Shown here: piece by piece, positions 7,839 through 18,696 of the stretch
Numbering within the stretch: position 1 is the stretch's first letter
Layout of the letters: every line of letters starts with the position of its first letter
Assembly (NCBI GenBank): GCA_029263615.1
Contig: JAJUFT010000014.1
Location: 1 to 40,135, forward strand
DNA: 40,135 nt
Source of the DNA: Alcaligenaceae bacterium
GTDB lineage: Bacteria > Pseudomonadota > Gammaproteobacteria > Burkholderiales > Burkholderiaceae_B
Reading direction: 5' to 3'
The notes under the pieces: model-generated
The model's input: only the letters and a program-made list of their open reading frames with translations
What the model was told of the DNA's origin: nothing
The model's database searches: none
Made by a program: the position numbers and the translations under genes

Positions 7839-10430
7839 ATGCTGGAACAATATCGTCAACACGTTGCCGAACGCGCCGCGTTGGGCATCCCTCCCCTGCC
7901 ACTATCTCCCCAGCAGACTGCAGACGTCATCGAACTGCTCAAGAACCCGCCTGCTGGCGAGGAAGCGTTCCTGGTGGACCTCCTCACCCATCGTGTTCCC
8001 GCCGGTGTTGACGATGCCGCCAAAGTGAAGGCTTCGTATCTGGCTGCCGTGGCCCTGGGCAAGGAAACCTGTCCCCTGATCACGCCGCGTCGTGCCACCG
8101 AACTGCTCGGCACCATGCTGGGCGGCTACAACATCAGCGCGCTGCTCGAGCTGCTCGACCACCCCGAGCTGGCTCCCGTTGCCGCCGAAGGCCTCAAGCA
8201 CACCCTGCTGATGTTCGACGCCTTCCACGACGTCAAGGACAAGGCCGACAAGGGCAACGAACACGCCAAGGCCGTGCTGCAAAGCTGGGCCGACGCCGAA
8301 TGGTTCACCTCGCGTCCCGAACTGCCCGAAAGCCTGACCATCACCGTCTTCAAGGTGCCCGGCGAAACCAACACGGACGATCTCTCGCCCGCTCCCGACG
8401 CCACCACCCGTCCCGACATCCCCCTGCACGCGCTGGCCATGCTCAAGAACAAGCGTGAAGGTGCTGCGTTCGAACCCGAGGAGGACGGTAAGCGCGGTCC
8501 CGTGGCCTTCATCGAGTCGCTCAAGCAGAAGGGTCACCAGGTAGCTTACGTCGGCGACGTCGTCGGCACCGGTTCCAGCCGCAAGTCCGCCACCAACTCC
8601 GTGCTGTGGTTCACCGGCCAGGACATCCCCTACGTGCCGAACAAGCGCTACGGTGGTGTCTGCCTGGGCGGCAAGATTGCGCCCATCTTCTACAACACCA
8701 TGGAAGACGCCGGCGCCCTGCCCATCGAGCTGGACGTGTCCAAAATGGAAATGGGCGACGTCATCGAGCTGCGCCCCTATGAAGGCAAGGCATTGAAGAA
8801 CGGCGAAGTGATCGCCGAGTTCACCGTCAAGTCGGAAGTGCTCTTCGACGAAGTGCGCGCCGGCGGCCGCATTCCCCTGATCATCGGCCGCGGCCTGACC
8901 GCCAAGGCCCGGGAAGCGCTGGGCCTGCCGCCCTCGACGCTGTTCCGTCTGCCCAAGAATCCGGAAGACAACGGCAAGGGCTTCACCCTGGCACAGAAAA
9001 TGGTGGGTCGCGCCTGCGGCCTGCCCGAAGGTCAGGGGATTCGTCCGGGCACCTATTGCGAACCGCGCATGACGTCCGTGGGCAGCCAGGACACCACCGG
9101 CCCCATGACGCGCGACGAACTCAAGGACCTCGCCTGCCTGGGCTTCTCCGCCGACCTGGTCATGCAGTCCTTCTGCCACACGGCTGCGTATCCCAAGCCT
9201 GTCGACGTCAAGACGCACCACACCCTGCCCGAGTTCATCAGCACGCGTGGCGGTGTCTCCCTGCGTCCGGGCGACGGCGTGATTCACAGTTGGCTGAACC
9301 GCATGTTGCTGCCCGACACCGTCGGCACCGGCGGCGACTCGCACACCCGCTTCCCCATCGGTATCAGCTTCCCGGCCGGTTCGGGCCTGGTGGCCTTTGC
9401 GGCCGCAACGGGCGTGATGCCGCTGGACATGCCCGAATCCGTTCTGGTGCGTTTCAAGGGCGAACTGCAACCCGGCGTCACCCTGCGTGACCTGGTCAAT
9501 GCCATTCCCTATTACGCCATCAAGCGCGGTCTGCTGACCGTCGAGAAGAAAGGCAAGAAGAACGTGTTCTCCGGCCGCATTCTCGAAATCGAAGGCTTGC
9601 CCAACCTCAAGGTCGAACAGGCTTTCGAACTGTCCGACGCCTCGGCCGAGCGCTCCGCTGCCGGTTGCACCGTGCGCCTGAACAAGGAACCGATCATCGA
9701 ATACATCAACAGCAACATCGTGATGCTGAAGTGGATGATCGCCAATGGCTACGAAGACGAGCGTACACTGGCTCGCCGCATCAAGGCCATGGAAGCCTGG
9801 CTCGCCGACCCGCAACTGCTGGAACCCGACGCCGATGCCGATTATGCCGAGATCATCGAGATCGACATGAACGAGATCGTCGAACCCATCGTGGCCTGCC
9901 CGAACGACCCGGACGACGTCAAGACGCTGTCCGACGTGGCCGGTGCCAAGATCGACGAAGTGTTCATCGGCAGCTGCATGACCAACATCGGTCACTTCCG
10001 TGCCGCTTCCAAGCTGCTGGAAGGCAAGCGTGACATCCCGGCCAAGCTGTGGGTGGCTCCGCCGACCAAGATGGACGCCAAGCAGCTCACCGAGGAAGGT
10101 CACTACGGCGTGTTCGGTACGGCCGGTGCCCGCACGGAAATGCCGGGCTGCTCGCTGTGCATGGGCAACCAGGCACAAGTCCGCGAAGGCGCGACCGTGA
10201 TGTCCACCAGCACGCGCAACTTCCCCAACCGCCTGGGTCGCAACACCAATGTGTACCTGGGCTCCGCCGAGCTGGCTGCCATCTGCGCGCGTCTGGGTCG
10301 CATTCCCACCCGTGAGGAATACATGGCCGACATGGGTGTGATCAACCAGAGTGGCGAGCAGATCTACCAGTACTTGAACTTCGACCAGATCGAAGAGTAC
10401 CGCGAGATCGCAGAAGCCGTCGGCGTGTAA
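7839..10430 (+). CDS. acnB: Bifunctional aconitate hydratase 2 / 2-methylisocitrate dehydratase AcnB
   Basis: AcnB interconverts citrate and isocitrate in the TCA cycle, and in other bacteria hydrates 2-methylaconitate to 2-methylisocitrate. The 863-residue protein has the AcnB domain order: N-terminal helical HEAT-like domain ([22 protein letters not shown]), then the swivel domain ([16 protein letters not shown]), then the catalytic core. Cluster cysteines are Cys713 (GSCMTN), Cys771 and Cys774 (GCSLCMGN), within three residues of the E. coli positions. It has its own promoter and operator and is followed by a hairpin array before acnA. Closeness to prp suggests it completes the methylcitrate cycle. 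Confidence 0.97.
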   Translation: MLEQYRQHVAERAALGIPPLPLSPQQTADVIELLKNPPAGEEAFLVDLLTHRVPAGVDDAAKVKASYLAAVALGKETCPLITPRRATELLGTMLGGYNISALLELLDHPELAPVAAEGLKHTLLMFDAFHDVKDKADKGNEHAKAVLQSWADAEWFTSRPELPESLTITVFKVPGETNTDDLSPAPDATTRPDIPLHALAMLKNKREGAAFEPEEDGKRGPVAFIESLKQKGHQVAYVGDVVGTGSSRKSATNSVLWFTGQDIPYVPNKRYGGVCLGGKIAPIFYNTMEDAGALPIELDVSKMEMGDVIELRPYEGKALKNGEVIAEFTVKSEVLFDEVRAGGRIPLIIGRGLTAKAREALGLPPSTLFRLPKNPEDNGKGFTLAQKMVGRACGLPEGQGIRPGTYCEPRMTSVGSQDTTGPMTRDELKDLACLGFSADLVMQSFCHTAAYPKPVDVKTHHTLPEFISTRGGVSLRPGDGVIHSWLNRMLLPDTVGTGGDSHTRFPIGISFPAGSGLVAFAAATGVMPLDMPESVLVRFKGELQPGVTLRDLVNAIPYYAIKRGLLTVEKKGKKNVFSGRILEIEGLPNLKVEQAFELSDASAERSAAGCTVRLNKEPIIEYINSNIVMLKWMIANGYEDERTLARRIKAMEAWLADPQLLEPDADADYAEIIEIDMNEIVEPIVACPNDPDDVKTLSDVAGAKIDEVFIGSCMTNIGHFRAASKLLEGKRDIPAKLWVAPPTKMDAKQLTEEGHYGVFGTAGARTEMPGCSLCMGNQAQVREGATVMSTSTRNFPNRLGRNTNVYLGSAELAAICARLGRIPTREEYMADMGVINQSGEQIYQYLNFDQIEEYREIAEAVGV

Positions 10431-10445
10431 CGCCCAGGCGAGCTG

Positions 10446-10463
10446 GCCGCCCCGCGGGGCGGC
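10446..10463. other. Perfect GC palindrome after acnB
   Basis: GCCGCCCCGCGGGGCGGC is an 18-base perfect palindrome beginning 15 bases after the acnB stop and followed by TTCGTCT. It could form a tight stem in RNA, or act with the next hairpin as a double terminator. Confidence 0.45.
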
Positions 10464-10474
10464 TTCGTCTCAAG

Positions 10475-10500
10475 CAAGAGCCGGCATCCGCCGGCTCTTG
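10475..10500 (+). terminator. Terminator-like hairpin after acnB
   Basis: An 11-bp perfect stem (10475-10485 with 10490-10500) closes an ATCC loop. The 3' side runs CTCTTG-TGCATT, so the T-tract is poor. It lies between acnB and the acnA start at 10549, so acnA probably needs read-through or its own promoter. A further GGCGCC-N6-GGCGCC repeat follows at 10509-10526. Confidence 0.6.
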
Positions 10501-10548
10501 TGCATTCGGGCGCCGGCTCAGGCGCCTGCATTTCTTGAAGGAATCCCT

Positions 10549-13269
10549 ATGCCGAATACGCCTTTCAACACACTCCAGACCTTCCAGCTGGGTGACAAGC
10601 TCGCCCGCTTCCACTCCCTGCCTCAGCTGGCCAGGACGTTGGATGTCGACCTGCAGCGACTCCCCGTATCGATCCGCATTGTGCTGGAATCCGTGTTGCG
10701 CAATTGCGACGGGAAGAAGATCACCGAGAAGCACGTTCGCGAATTGGCCGGCTGGAAACCCAACGCCAAACGCGACACCGAAATTCCGTTTGTGGTGTCG
10801 CGCGTCGTCCTGCAGGACTTCACGGGTGTGCCGCTGCTGGCCGACCTTGCCGCCATGCGCTCGACCGCACAGCGCATGAACATCGACCCGCAGCGCATCG
10901 AACCCCTGGTTCCCGTTGATCTGGTCGTCGATCACTCCGTCATGATCGACCACTACAGCGAGGACGACGCACTCGACCTCAACATGCAGCTGGAGTTCAA
11001 ACGCAACCGCGAGCGCTATGAGTTCATGAAATGGGGCATGCAGGCCTTCAAGACTTTTGGCGTGGTGCCGCCGGGATTCGGCATCATTCACCAGGTGAAT
11101 CTCGAGCACCTGGCGCGCGGCGTTCACCATGACGCCAAGAATGACCTGTACTACCCCGACACCCTGGTGGGCACCGACAGCCACACGACCATGATCAACG
11201 GTATCGGCGTGGTCGGCTGGGGCGTGGGTGGCATCGAGGCGGAAGCGGCCATGCTGGGTCAGCCCGTCTACCTGCTCACGCCCGACGTCGTTGGCGTCGA
11301 ACTCAAGGGCAAGCTGCGCCCGGGGGTCACGGCCACCGACCTGGTGCTCACGCTGACGGAACTGCTGCGCCGCAATAAAGTGGTGGGCAAATTCGTGGAA
11401 TTCTGCGGGGAAGGCACGGCCAGCCTGAGCGTGACCGATCGGGCCACGATCGGCAACATGGCCCCCGAATACGGAGCCACCATGGGTTTCTTCCCAGTGG
11501 ACGAACGTACGCTTGAATACTTCCGCGGCACGGGCCGCAGTGACAAGGAAATCGCCGCTCTCAGCGCCTACTTCCGCGCCCAGCAGATGTTCGGTGTGCC
11601 GGCAGCCGACGACATTGATTACAGCCAGCTGCTCACGCTGGACCTCTCCACCGTGACACCCTCTGTCGCGGGCCCCAAGCGCCCGCAGGACCGCATCGAC
11701 CTCGACCGGGTCAAGCAGACCTTCTCCGCGCTGTTCAGCGACAGCTCCACGGCGGGCTTCAACCTGCCGGCTGAACGTTTACATGATGTATATACCACAC
11801 AGGATGGCGTGGAAGTGCGTCATGGCGACATCATGATTGCCGCCATCACCTCCTGCACCAATACCTCCAACCCCAGCGTTCTGCTGGCCGCCGGTCTGCT
11901 GGCCAAGAAGGCCGTGGAAGCCGGGCTGAGCGTCCCCGCGCACATCAAGACTTCGCTGGCTCCCGGTTCCCGCGTGGTCACCCATTATCTTGAAAAGACG
12001 GGTCTGCTGCCCTACCTGAAGCAGCTGGGCTTCAACGTAGCGGCCTACGGCTGTACTTCCTGCATCGGTAATGCGGGCGACCTGTCGCCCGAACTGAATC
12101 GCACCATTCGCGAGAACCAGCTGGTCTGTGCAGCCGTTCTGTCGGGCAACCGCAACTTCGAGGCGCGCATCCATCCCAACATCAAGGCCAACTTCCTGGC
12201 TTCGCCGCCGCTGGTGGTGGCCTACGCCCTGGCCGGCACCGTCATGAAGGACCTGATGACGGAACCCATCGGCCGGGGCAAGGATGGCGACGTCTGGCTG
12301 GGCGACCTCTGGCCTTCCGACGAGGAAGTCCACGCCCTGCTCAAACATGCGATGGACCCCGAGGCCTTCCGCCGGAACTACGCGCAGATCGCCAGCAACC
12401 CCGGCGAGCTGTGGAAAGGCATCCAGGGGGTGGAGGGTGCCACCTACACCTGGCCCGCCTCGACCTACATCGCCGAGCCGCCGTTCTTCCAGGGCTTCAG
12501 CATGCAGCCCGGTACGCCGTCGGCCGTGCGGGGCGCACGCGCGCTGGCCATCTTCGGCGATTCCGTGACGACCGATCACATTTCTCCGGCCGGCACGATC
12601 ATGGAAGATTCGCCCGCCGGACAATGGCTCCTGGCTCATGGCGTGATGAAGCCCGATTTCAACAGTTACGGATCGCGGCGCGGCAATCACGAAGTCATGA
12701 TGCGCGGCACGTTCGCCAACGTACGCATCAAGAACCTGATGTTGCCGCCCCTGCCCGACGGCAGCCGTTTCGAAGGGGGCCAGACGCTGCTGCAGCCCTC
12801 GGGGGAACGCCTGTCCATCTTCGACGCCGCCATGAAGTATGTGGCCGAGGGCACGCCGACCATGATTTTTGCGGGCGAGGAGTACGGCACCGGCTCCTCG
12901 CGCGACTGGGCGGCGAAAGGCACCCAGCTGCTGGGCGTGAAGGCCGTGGTGGCACGCAGCTTCGAACGGATTCACCGCAGCAACCTGGTGGGTATGGGCG
13001 TGCTTCCCCTGCAGTTCAAGGGAAGCGACTCGGTGGAATTCCTTGGCATCACCGGCACCGAAACCTTCGACGTCGAAGGACTGGAAGCCGGCATCCAGCC
13101 CCAGCAGGATGTCACGCTGGTGATCCGACGCCCGGACGGCAGTGTGCAGCGGGTCCCGGTCTTGCTGCGCATCGATACGGCCATGGAGGTCGATTACTAC
13201 CTGCATGGTGGCATCCTCCCCTACGTGCTGCGCGAACTGCTGAGCAGCCCCGGGCAGGCCGGCGACTGA
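10549..13269 (+). CDS. acnA: Aconitate hydratase A
   Basis: AcnA is the monomeric aconitase of the IRP1/AcnA branch, usually the stress- or stationary-phase enzyme where AcnB is the main TCA enzyme. From the ATG at 10549 (GAAGGA six bases upstream) it has 906 residues, the family length. The frame is open to 10498, but that would start inside the hairpin. Cluster cysteines are Cys436 (TSCTNTSNP), Cys502 and Cys505 (GCTSCIGN), one residue from E. coli AcnA. The swivel domain has [16 protein letters not shown] and [17 protein letters not shown]. It is the third aconitase-fold gene within 11 kb, after acnD and acnB. Confidence 0.96.
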   Translation: MPNTPFNTLQTFQLGDKLARFHSLPQLARTLDVDLQRLPVSIRIVLESVLRNCDGKKITEKHVRELAGWKPNAKRDTEIPFVVSRVVLQDFTGVPLLADLAAMRSTAQRMNIDPQRIEPLVPVDLVVDHSVMIDHYSEDDALDLNMQLEFKRNRERYEFMKWGMQAFKTFGVVPPGFGIIHQVNLEHLARGVHHDAKNDLYYPDTLVGTDSHTTMINGIGVVGWGVGGIEAEAAMLGQPVYLLTPDVVGVELKGKLRPGVTATDLVLTLTELLRRNKVVGKFVEFCGEGTASLSVTDRATIGNMAPEYGATMGFFPVDERTLEYFRGTGRSDKEIAALSAYFRAQQMFGVPAADDIDYSQLLTLDLSTVTPSVAGPKRPQDRIDLDRVKQTFSALFSDSSTAGFNLPAERLHDVYTTQDGVEVRHGDIMIAAITSCTNTSNPSVLLAAGLLAKKAVEAGLSVPAHIKTSLAPGSRVVTHYLEKTGLLPYLKQLGFNVAAYGCTSCIGNAGDLSPELNRTIRENQLVCAAVLSGNRNFEARIHPNIKANFLASPPLVVAYALAGTVMKDLMTEPIGRGKDGDVWLGDLWPSDEEVHALLKHAMDPEAFRRNYAQIASNPGELWKGIQGVEGATYTWPASTYIAEPPFFQGFSMQPGTPSAVRGARALAIFGDSVTTDHISPAGTIMEDSPAGQWLLAHGVMKPDFNSYGSRRGNHEVMMRGTFANVRIKNLMLPPLPDGSRFEGGQTLLQPSGERLSIFDAAMKYVAEGTPTMIFAGEEYGTGSSRDWAAKGTQLLGVKAVVARSFERIHRSNLVGMGVLPLQFKGSDSVEFLGITGTETFDVEGLEAGIQPQQDVTLVIRRPDGSVQRVPVLLRIDTAMEVDYYLHGGILPYVLRELLSSPGQAGD

Positions 13270-13277
13270 CGCGCATG

Positions 13278-13331
13278 AACCCGGTGAGGGCGCCGGGTTA
13301 CACTAGGGAGATGGGGCCGATTTCCGGCCCC
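13278..13331 (+). other. Two tandem stem-loops after acnA
   Basis: AACCCGG/CCGGGTT (13278-13284 with 13293-13299) and GGGGCCG/CGGCCCC (13313-13319 with 13325-13331) follow the acnA stop. Neither is followed by a T-run. They probably mark the 3' end or the next gene's leader. Confidence 0.4.
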
Positions 13332-13360
13332 GATCAAGGTATAAGGTTTCAGTCTCAGGT

Positions 13361-14560
13361 ATGTCCGACACCCCTCCTCTCCGCCTGACGCGTGATGCCA
13401 AGCGCCTGGTCACTCTGGGCCAGGCGCTCTCGCGCTCGGGCAGCCGTCTCGAGGACGTCTATTGGGAAGACCAGCTTTCCGCACTCATTGCCAAGATGCT
13501 CGGAAGCAAGAAATCCAGGGCGCTGGAAAGCGTTCTGGACTTCCTGGTGAACGACGACCCAGGCGTTTATGAAATAGTGATCGAGCTGACGGAGACCTGC
13601 TCCGAATCTCTCACGCTCACCCAGCGAGACACCGACTGGGATGTGCTGCTGGTGTCCGCACCCATCGTTGCCTGGACCCGCTATCGCCTGCCCGAGGGCA
13701 AGCTGAGCCCGGCCCAGCAACAGGGTGTGCGAGAGGCCTTCGCGCAGCATATCGCTGCCGAGGGCGCGCTGATCTCCATGCTGCCCGACCTCATCACCTT
13801 CGACCAAATGCCCCAGAGCTTCCAGGAAACCCGCCTCTGGACACAACGGCTCGGTGCCCTGGCCATCGGCAGCTCAGGCGAACCCTGCCCCGTGCGGCCA
13901 CCGGCCGACACGGAAGGCATGCTGGCCGATGCCCGCTTTGCCGTGGCCGCCATTGCCGTGCCGCGCGGCCAGGCTGTTTTCCGCTGGCAAGATCCCGAGC
14001 GGTCTGCGGTCGAAGCGCGCGAGCAGGCGCTGAAGGACTGGACCGAACAGGTCAACCAACTGCTGGGCACCCTGTTCACCGGCTGCCAGACGGAAGTCCT
14101 GCTGCCCGATGCCTTCTACACGACCAACCGCGAGGCCGACCGCCGCATCCGCCCCATGGCGCTGCGAGCCGCCGTCACCTGGCTGCAGACGGCCGCCAAC
14201 CTCCCCGGCGAGGATCTCCGCGCCGCCATCGTGGCCTGCGGCCAGACGGGGGTGGAAGAATTCCGCATCGGCTTCAGTCCACGCATGAGCAATGATGTCA
14301 TCTACGGCTGCGTCTGGCCCGTGCTGAGCAAAGAAGAAGCCATCATCGACGCGGTGGAAAGCACCCAGGTGGACATGCCGGAGTCCATCGCTGCCCTGCT
14401 CAAGGAGCTGGGCGTGGCGGAAGTCAGGCGGCTGCCGGGCATTCAGCCGCCCGAATTCTGCGATGATTGCGGCGCCCCCTTCTTCCCCAATTTCCTGGGG
14501 GAAATGCTGCATCCGGAATTGCCGGAGGAAACCGACATGGAGCCGGTCCACTTTCACTGA
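13361..14560 (+). CDS. DUF2863 family protein
   Basis: This 399-residue cytoplasmic protein matches DUF2863 (PF11062), a family mainly of Burkholderiales with no known function. Visible marks are LTRDAKRLVTLGQALSRSGSR at the N-terminus, and a C-terminal PPEFCDDCGAPFFPNFLGE with a Cys-x2-Cys pair that could bind metal. No membrane segment is seen. The start has only AGGT directly before the ATG, and AAGG about 15 bases upstream, so the translation signal is weak. It precedes earP by 17 bases, so co-transcription with earP is likely. Confidence 0.85.
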   Translation: MSDTPPLRLTRDAKRLVTLGQALSRSGSRLEDVYWEDQLSALIAKMLGSKKSRALESVLDFLVNDDPGVYEIVIELTETCSESLTLTQRDTDWDVLLVSAPIVAWTRYRLPEGKLSPAQQQGVREAFAQHIAAEGALISMLPDLITFDQMPQSFQETRLWTQRLGALAIGSSGEPCPVRPPADTEGMLADARFAVAAIAVPRGQAVFRWQDPERSAVEAREQALKDWTEQVNQLLGTLFTGCQTEVLLPDAFYTTNREADRRIRPMALRAAVTWLQTAANLPGEDLRAAIVACGQTGVEEFRIGFSPRMSNDVIYGCVWPVLSKEEAIIDAVESTQVDMPESIAALLKELGVAEVRRLPGIQPPEFCDDCGAPFFPNFLGEMLHPELPEETDMEPVHFH

Positions 14561-14577
14561 CCGGCCCCCTCTGAGCG

Positions 14578-15708
14578 ATGCCCGCACCCGCTTCCATCGA
14601 CATTTTCTGCAGAGTCGTCGACAACTACGGTGACATCGGCGTGTGCTGGCGCCTGGCGCGCCAGCTCGCCGCGCGGCTGGCCACCAGCACGATCCGCCTC
14701 TGGGTGGATGATCTGGCCAGCTTCGCCCGGATCGCCCGCGGCATTTCGACGGATGCGCCGCTTCAGACGGTAGGCCGCATCCGCGTGGTGAAATGGGATG
14801 ATGTCACCTCCCGTGATCCGGGTCTGCTGCAACCGGCCGCGATGGTGATCGAGGCCTTCGCCTGTTCCCCTCCCGAGGCCTATGTGGCCCGCATGTCCGA
14901 CCGCCAGCTCTGGCTGAACCTGGAATATCTGAGCGCGGAGGACTGGGTGGAATCGTGCCACGGCCTGCCCTCGATCCAGCCCAACGGCCTGCGCAAGTTC
15001 TTCTTCTTTCCGGGGTTCACCCCCCGCACCGGCGGGTTGTTGCGCGAGGGCGATCTGCTCGCACGTCGGGACCGCTGGCAGGCCGACCCGCACGCCCGTC
15101 CGGACCTGCTCTCCCGCCTGGGCGTGGAAGCCGCCTGGCTGGATCGCCTGCAGGCTGGCGCCCGACTGGTCTATGTGTTCTGCTACCCGCAGGCTCCGCT
15201 GGAGGCGCTGCTGCGCACCCTGGCTTCCACCCGGCAGGAAACGCTGGTGCTGATGGCGCAGGGCGTCGGGCCCAACACGCCGCCCCTGCCGGCCGGGGGC
15301 CGCCTTGCCCTGCACCGCCATGAATTTGTCGATCAGGACACCTTCGACCAACTGCTGTGGAGCGCCGATCTGAATCTGGTGCGCGGCGAAGATTCCCTGC
15401 TGCGCGCGATCTGGGCAGCCCGCCCCATGATCTGGCAACCCTATCGTCAGGAAGACGCGCTGCATTTGCAGAAGCTCGACGCCTGGCTGGCGCGCAGCCC
15501 GTACTCCCCCGAGATCCGTCGCGTCATGCAGGCGTGGAATGGCGGCAGCGATGCGGAATTTGAATCGGCCCTCGCGCCCCTTCTGGCCCCGGCGGCTTTT
15601 GCACAATGGCAACACTCAGCCCGCGCCGGGTGCGACACACTGGCTCGGGAGGACGATCTGGTCACGCGCTTGCTTGCCTTTCACGCAAAGCAGCACCAAA
15701 CACGCTAA
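14578..15708 (+). CDS. earP: EF-P arginine rhamnosyltransferase EarP
   Basis: EarP moves rhamnose from dTDP-rhamnose to Arg32 of elongation factor P, which activates EF-P for relief of ribosomes stalled at proline runs. The 376 residues fit the family (PF10093, GT-B fold). Two conserved aspartates are at Asp15 and Asp19 in [14 protein letters not shown]. The nucleotide-sugar site reads [24 protein letters not shown]. The target efp follows 85 bases downstream, the standard pairing. Identity is strong because the neighbouring EF-P carries Arg32. Confidence 0.97.
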   Translation: MPAPASIDIFCRVVDNYGDIGVCWRLARQLAARLATSTIRLWVDDLASFARIARGISTDAPLQTVGRIRVVKWDDVTSRDPGLLQPAAMVIEAFACSPPEAYVARMSDRQLWLNLEYLSAEDWVESCHGLPSIQPNGLRKFFFFPGFTPRTGGLLREGDLLARRDRWQADPHARPDLLSRLGVEAAWLDRLQAGARLVYVFCYPQAPLEALLRTLASTRQETLVLMAQGVGPNTPPLPAGGRLALHRHEFVDQDTFDQLLWSADLNLVRGEDSLLRAIWAARPMIWQPYRQEDALHLQKLDAWLARSPYSPEIRRVMQAWNGGSDAEFESALAPLLAPAAFAQWQHSARAGCDTLAREDDLVTRLLAFHAKQHQTR

Positions 15709-15729
15709 AATAAATGGTTTTGTGATACT

Positions 15730-15766
15730 TGCTCCGACACGTGGCAGCGCATGTTCAGACGGAGCA
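15730..15766 (+). other. Inverted repeat in the efp leader
   Basis: TGCTCCG (15730-15736) and CGGAGCA (15760-15766) form a 7-bp stem with a 23-base loop 28 bases upstream of the efp start. The sequence between earP and efp is short and AT-richer at its left end (AATAAATGG), so it may hold an efp promoter or leader structure. Function is unproven. Confidence 0.35.
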
Positions 15767-15793
15767 GCCAACTTCCCGGAGTCTTTGATTTTT

Positions 15794-16348
15794 ATGAAAA
15801 CCGCACAGGAATTGCGCGTGGGCAACGTGGTCATGGTCGGCAACGACCCGCTCGTTGTCCAGAAGAACGAATACAACAAGTCGGGCCGTAATGCGGCCGT
15901 GAGCAAGATCAAGTTCAAGAACTTGCTGACCGGCTCCGCCAGCGAAGCTGTCTACAAGGCCGACGAAAAGTTCGAAGTCGTTCTGCTCGACCGCAAGGAA
16001 TGCACCTATTCCTATTTCGCCGACCCGATGTACGTCTTCATGGATGAAGAGTACAACCAGTACGAGGTGGAAGCGGACAACATGGGCGACGCCCTGAACT
16101 ACCTCGAAGAAGGCATGCCGGTCGAAGTGGTGTTCTATGACGGTCGCGCGATCTCCGTCGAACTGCCCACCTCTGTTGTGCGTACCATCGAGTACACCGA
16201 ACCGGCCGTCAAGGGCGACACCTCCGGCAAGGTCATGAAGCCTGCCAAGCTGTCGACCGGCTTCGAAGTCGCGGTTCCCCTGTTCTGCAACATCGGCGAC
16301 AAGATCGAAATCGACACCCGCACTGGCGAATACCGCAGCCGCGCCTGA
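15794..16348 (+). CDS. efp: Elongation factor P (Arg32 type)
   Basis: EF-P binds between the P and E sites of the ribosome and speeds peptide bond formation at polyproline. The ATG at 15794 gives 184 residues, the usual EF-P length, with three beta-barrel domains. The modification loop is NKSGRNAAV with Arg32, the rhamnosylation site of the EarP branch; lysine-type EF-Ps have Lys there. [24 protein letters not shown] and [12 protein letters not shown] are conserved C-terminal signatures. The ribosome site is a distant CGGAG. A strong terminator follows. Confidence 0.97.
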   Translation: MKTAQELRVGNVVMVGNDPLVVQKNEYNKSGRNAAVSKIKFKNLLTGSASEAVYKADEKFEVVLLDRKECTYSYFADPMYVFMDEEYNQYEVEADNMGDALNYLEEGMPVEVVFYDGRAISVELPTSVVRTIEYTEPAVKGDTSGKVMKPAKLSTGFEVAVPLFCNIGDKIEIDTRTGEYRSRA

Positions 16349-16387
16349 TCTTTTCAGGCGCGCCCCGAAGGCGGCGCTGAATGCACG

Positions 16388-16434
16388 ACACCCCGAACGC
16401 TGGCCTGTCTTCCAGCTCTCGGGGTGTTTTTTTG
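16388..16434 (+). terminator. Intrinsic terminator after efp
   Basis: ACACCCCGA (16388-16396) pairs with TCGGGGTGT (16419-16427), with an inner GCTGG/CCAGC stem in the loop, followed by a run of seven T. This is the clearest rho-independent terminator in the window. It also separates efp from the oppositely directed DUF1178 gene. Confidence 0.9.
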
Positions 16435-16484
16435 TCTGAACCGGAGGGCTTCTCCGGCACGGATTGCGTGCCGTGGGCCTCGCC

Positions 16485-16988
16485 CTATTGCAGGTGGTCG
16501 TCGTCCAGGAAATCGGGAATGGCCATGACGGCGATGCCTTCTTCGGCCAGCTCCTGCTGTTCCTGTGCGGTGGCCACGCCGCGAATAGGGCGTTCCCTGG
16601 CCTCGCCATAATGAATGCGACGAGATTCTTCGGCAAAATTACTGCCGACGTTCTCGGCTTCGCGCAGTACCTGGCGCACATGCTTCAGGATTTCAGCCTG
16701 CAGGCGTGCCAGTTCGGCCGCTTCCGGAGCGGCCGCCATGGGCCCGCCCGCGACAGCAGGATGCGCTGCGCCGGCCGCGGACTCACGTGAACCTTCCAGC
16801 CGCTCGCGCTTCAGATGCCCCACATTCAGCCGCGCAGCGGAGACTTTGCGCGCGACCTGATTCGAACCGCAGACCGGACAGCACAACAGGCCGCCTTTCT
16901 TTTGCGATTCGTAGGCATCTGCCGACGCGAACCAGCCCTCGAAGACATGGCCCAGTTCGCATTGAAGATCGAATACTTTCAGTGACAT
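16485..16988 (-). CDS. DUF1178 family zinc-ribbon-like protein
   Basis: The 167-residue protein matches DUF1178 (PF06676). The N-terminus reads KVFDLQCELGHVFEGWFAS, followed by LLCCPVCGSNQVARKVSAARLNVG, so Cys9 and His13 may join the CPVC pair in a zinc ribbon. An Ala-rich linker leads to a helical second half (AELARLQAEILKHVRQVLREAENVGSNFAEESRRIHYGEA), a family signature. The function is unknown. It runs leftward and converges on efp; the ABC transporter genes lie upstream on the same strand, 49 bases away, so shared transcription is possible. Confidence 0.88.
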   Translation of the reverse strand: MSLKVFDLQCELGHVFEGWFASADAYESQKKGGLLCCPVCGSNQVARKVSAARLNVGHLKRERLEGSRESAAGAAHPAVAGGPMAAAPEAAELARLQAEILKHVRQVLREAENVGSNFAEESRRIHYGEARERPIRGVATAQEQQELAEEGIAVMAIPDFLDDDHLQ

Positions 16989-17037
16989 GGGGATTAAATG
17001 GGGGCGGCCCGGCGGGACTCAAGCCCTGTTCATTGTC

Positions 17038-18696
17038 CTATAGCCGCGGCACCGCAGCAAGCAGCGCCCGGGTTTGGGGATGGCGAGGGGAGCCGAGTAC
17101 ATCGGTTGCTCGGCCTTCTTCGACGATCCTGCCCTCGTGCATGATGGCGATGCGGTCGGCCACGTACTCCACGACGCCAAAGTTATGCGTGATGAACAGG
17201 CAGGCGAGCTGCAACGACGCCTGAAGCGACTGCAGCAGATCGAGAATCTGGGCCTGGACGGAGACATCCAGCGCGGAAGTAGGTTCATCGCAGATCAGCA
17301 CGGAGGGCTCCACCGCCAGCGCTCGGGCGATGGCAATGCGCTGCCGCTGTCCGCCCGAAAACTCATGGGGATAGCGTCGCACAGCGTCGGGCGGAAGGCC
17401 CACCTGCTCGAGGAGGTGCTCGGCCCGTCCCTCACGCTCCCTGCGCGACCATTCCGGCCTCAGCGCCGCCATGCCCTCGGCCAGAATCTCGCCGATCGGC
17501 ATGCGCGGGTCGAGCGAGGCGTAGGGGTCCTGGAACACGATCTGAATCTGGCCGCGCATGCGCTTGAGCTCCCGCCCGCGCGCCGTCAGCAGGTCCTGCC
17601 CATGCAGCAGGGCCCGACCGCCCACCGTGGCCTGCCCCTCGAGCAGGCCGAGCAGGGCTTTTGCTGCCGTGGTCTTGCCGCAGCCCGACCCGCCCAGCAG
17701 AGCCAGGGTCTCGCCGGCATGCAAAGAAAAACGAATGCCCTTGAGAACATCGGCGCCGGTGGTTCCCCGCAGAAGTGATCGCCGTTTCACATAACGCACG
17801 GTCAGATCCTCGACTTCCAGCACGGGCGCCCCGACGGCCGGCGCGAGCGGCCGCTTGCGCCGCGCCAGTGACGGAATCGCAGCCAGCAGCTCGCGCGCAT
17901 AAGGATGTTCCGGATTGGCGAAAAACCCCTCGGCATCGCGCACCTCGACAATCTCGCCATAGCGCATCAGTGCCACATGCTGCGCCACCTTCTTCACCAC
18001 GGCCAGATCATGGGTGATGAGCAGGATGGCCAGGCCCAGTTCGCGCTGGATGCCCTCCAGCAACTCCAGAATCTGGTTCTGCACGGTGACGTCCAGGGCG
18101 GTGGTGGGCTCGTCAGCAATCAGCAGATCGGGCTCTGCCGCCAGCGCCATGGCAATCATGATGCGCTGCTTCTGCCCGCCCGAAAACTGGAAGGGGTAGT
18201 CATTCAGCCGGCGTTCGGCCTCGGGGATCCCCACCCGTTCCAGCCACTGCACGGCTCTGCGGCGCAAGGCCTCTCCCCGGTACTCCGTGTGGAGTTGCAG
18301 GATTTCTTCCAGTTGACGACCGATGGTCAGCACCGGGTTCAGACAGGTGGACGGTTCTTGGAAAATGATGCCGATCCGTCCCCCGCGCACCCGCCGCATC
18401 TCGCTTTCCGTGAGGCGCGTCAGGTCTTCGCCGGCCAGGCGAATGTGCGCCGCCTGCATGTCGGCGACGTCCGGCAGCAGACGCAACAACGCCAGGGCGG
18501 TCATGCTCTTGCCGCTGCCCGACTCGCCCACGAGGGCGAAAGTCTCGCCGGCGGAGATGGCCAGCTTCAGACGCGACACGGCCTGCTTGACGCCGGATTC
18601 TGTGTCGATACCCACCGTCAGTTCGTCGACTTCCAGCACGAGACCTTGCGACCGCCACGCGGTCCTGTCGTGCTCAAGCTGAGGCGCTTGCGTCAT
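17038..18696 (-). CDS. Peptide ABC transporter, double ATP-binding subunit (YejF-like)
   Basis: The 552-residue protein contains two complete ABC cassettes, as in YejF or fused DppD-DppF. Cassette 1 has Walker A GESGSGKS at 57-64, FSGGQ at 171-175 and LLIADEPT at 191-198. Cassette 2 has GGSGCGKT at 335-342, FSGGQ and [11 protein letters not shown]. It energises import of oligopeptides or similar solutes by the two permeases upstream. The ATG at 18696 overlaps the permease stop by ATGA, which fixes the start. The frame stays open to 19623, but that part is the antisense-free shadow of the permease gene. The substrate is not evident. Confidence 0.93.
   Translation of the reverse strand: MTQAPQLEHDRTAWRSQGLVLEVDELTVGIDTESGVKQAVSRLKLAISAGETFALVGESGSGKSMTALALLRLLPDVADMQAAHIRLAGEDLTRLTESEMRRVRGGRIGIIFQEPSTCLNPVLTIGRQLEEILQLHTEYRGEALRRRAVQWLERVGIPEAERRLNDYPFQFSGGQKQRIMIAMALAAEPDLLIADEPTTALDVTVQNQILELLEGIQRELGLAILLITHDLAVVKKVAQHVALMRYGEIVEVRDAEGFFANPEHPYARELLAAIPSLARRKRPLAPAVGAPVLEVEDLTVRYVKRRSLLRGTTGADVLKGIRFSLHAGETLALLGGSGCGKTTAAKALLGLLEGQATVGGRALLHGQDLLTARGRELKRMRGQIQIVFQDPYASLDPRMPIGEILAEGMAALRPEWSRREREGRAEHLLEQVGLPPDAVRRYPHEFSGGQRQRIAIARALAVEPSVLICDEPTSALDVSVQAQILDLLQSLQASLQLACLFITHNFGVVEYVADRIAIMHEGRIVEEGRATDVLGSPRHPQTRALLAAVPRL

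Noticed and set aside
7902-10178. 758-codon open frame on the minus strand across acnB
   Set aside because: Same codon-bias effect opposite a confident acnB; no ribosome site or domain.
11770-11800. AT-rich patch with ACATGATGTATATA inside acnA, as a possible insertion scar or promoter
   Set aside because: The reading frame and the family sequence continue through it ([16 protein letters not shown]); it is most likely a variable linker.
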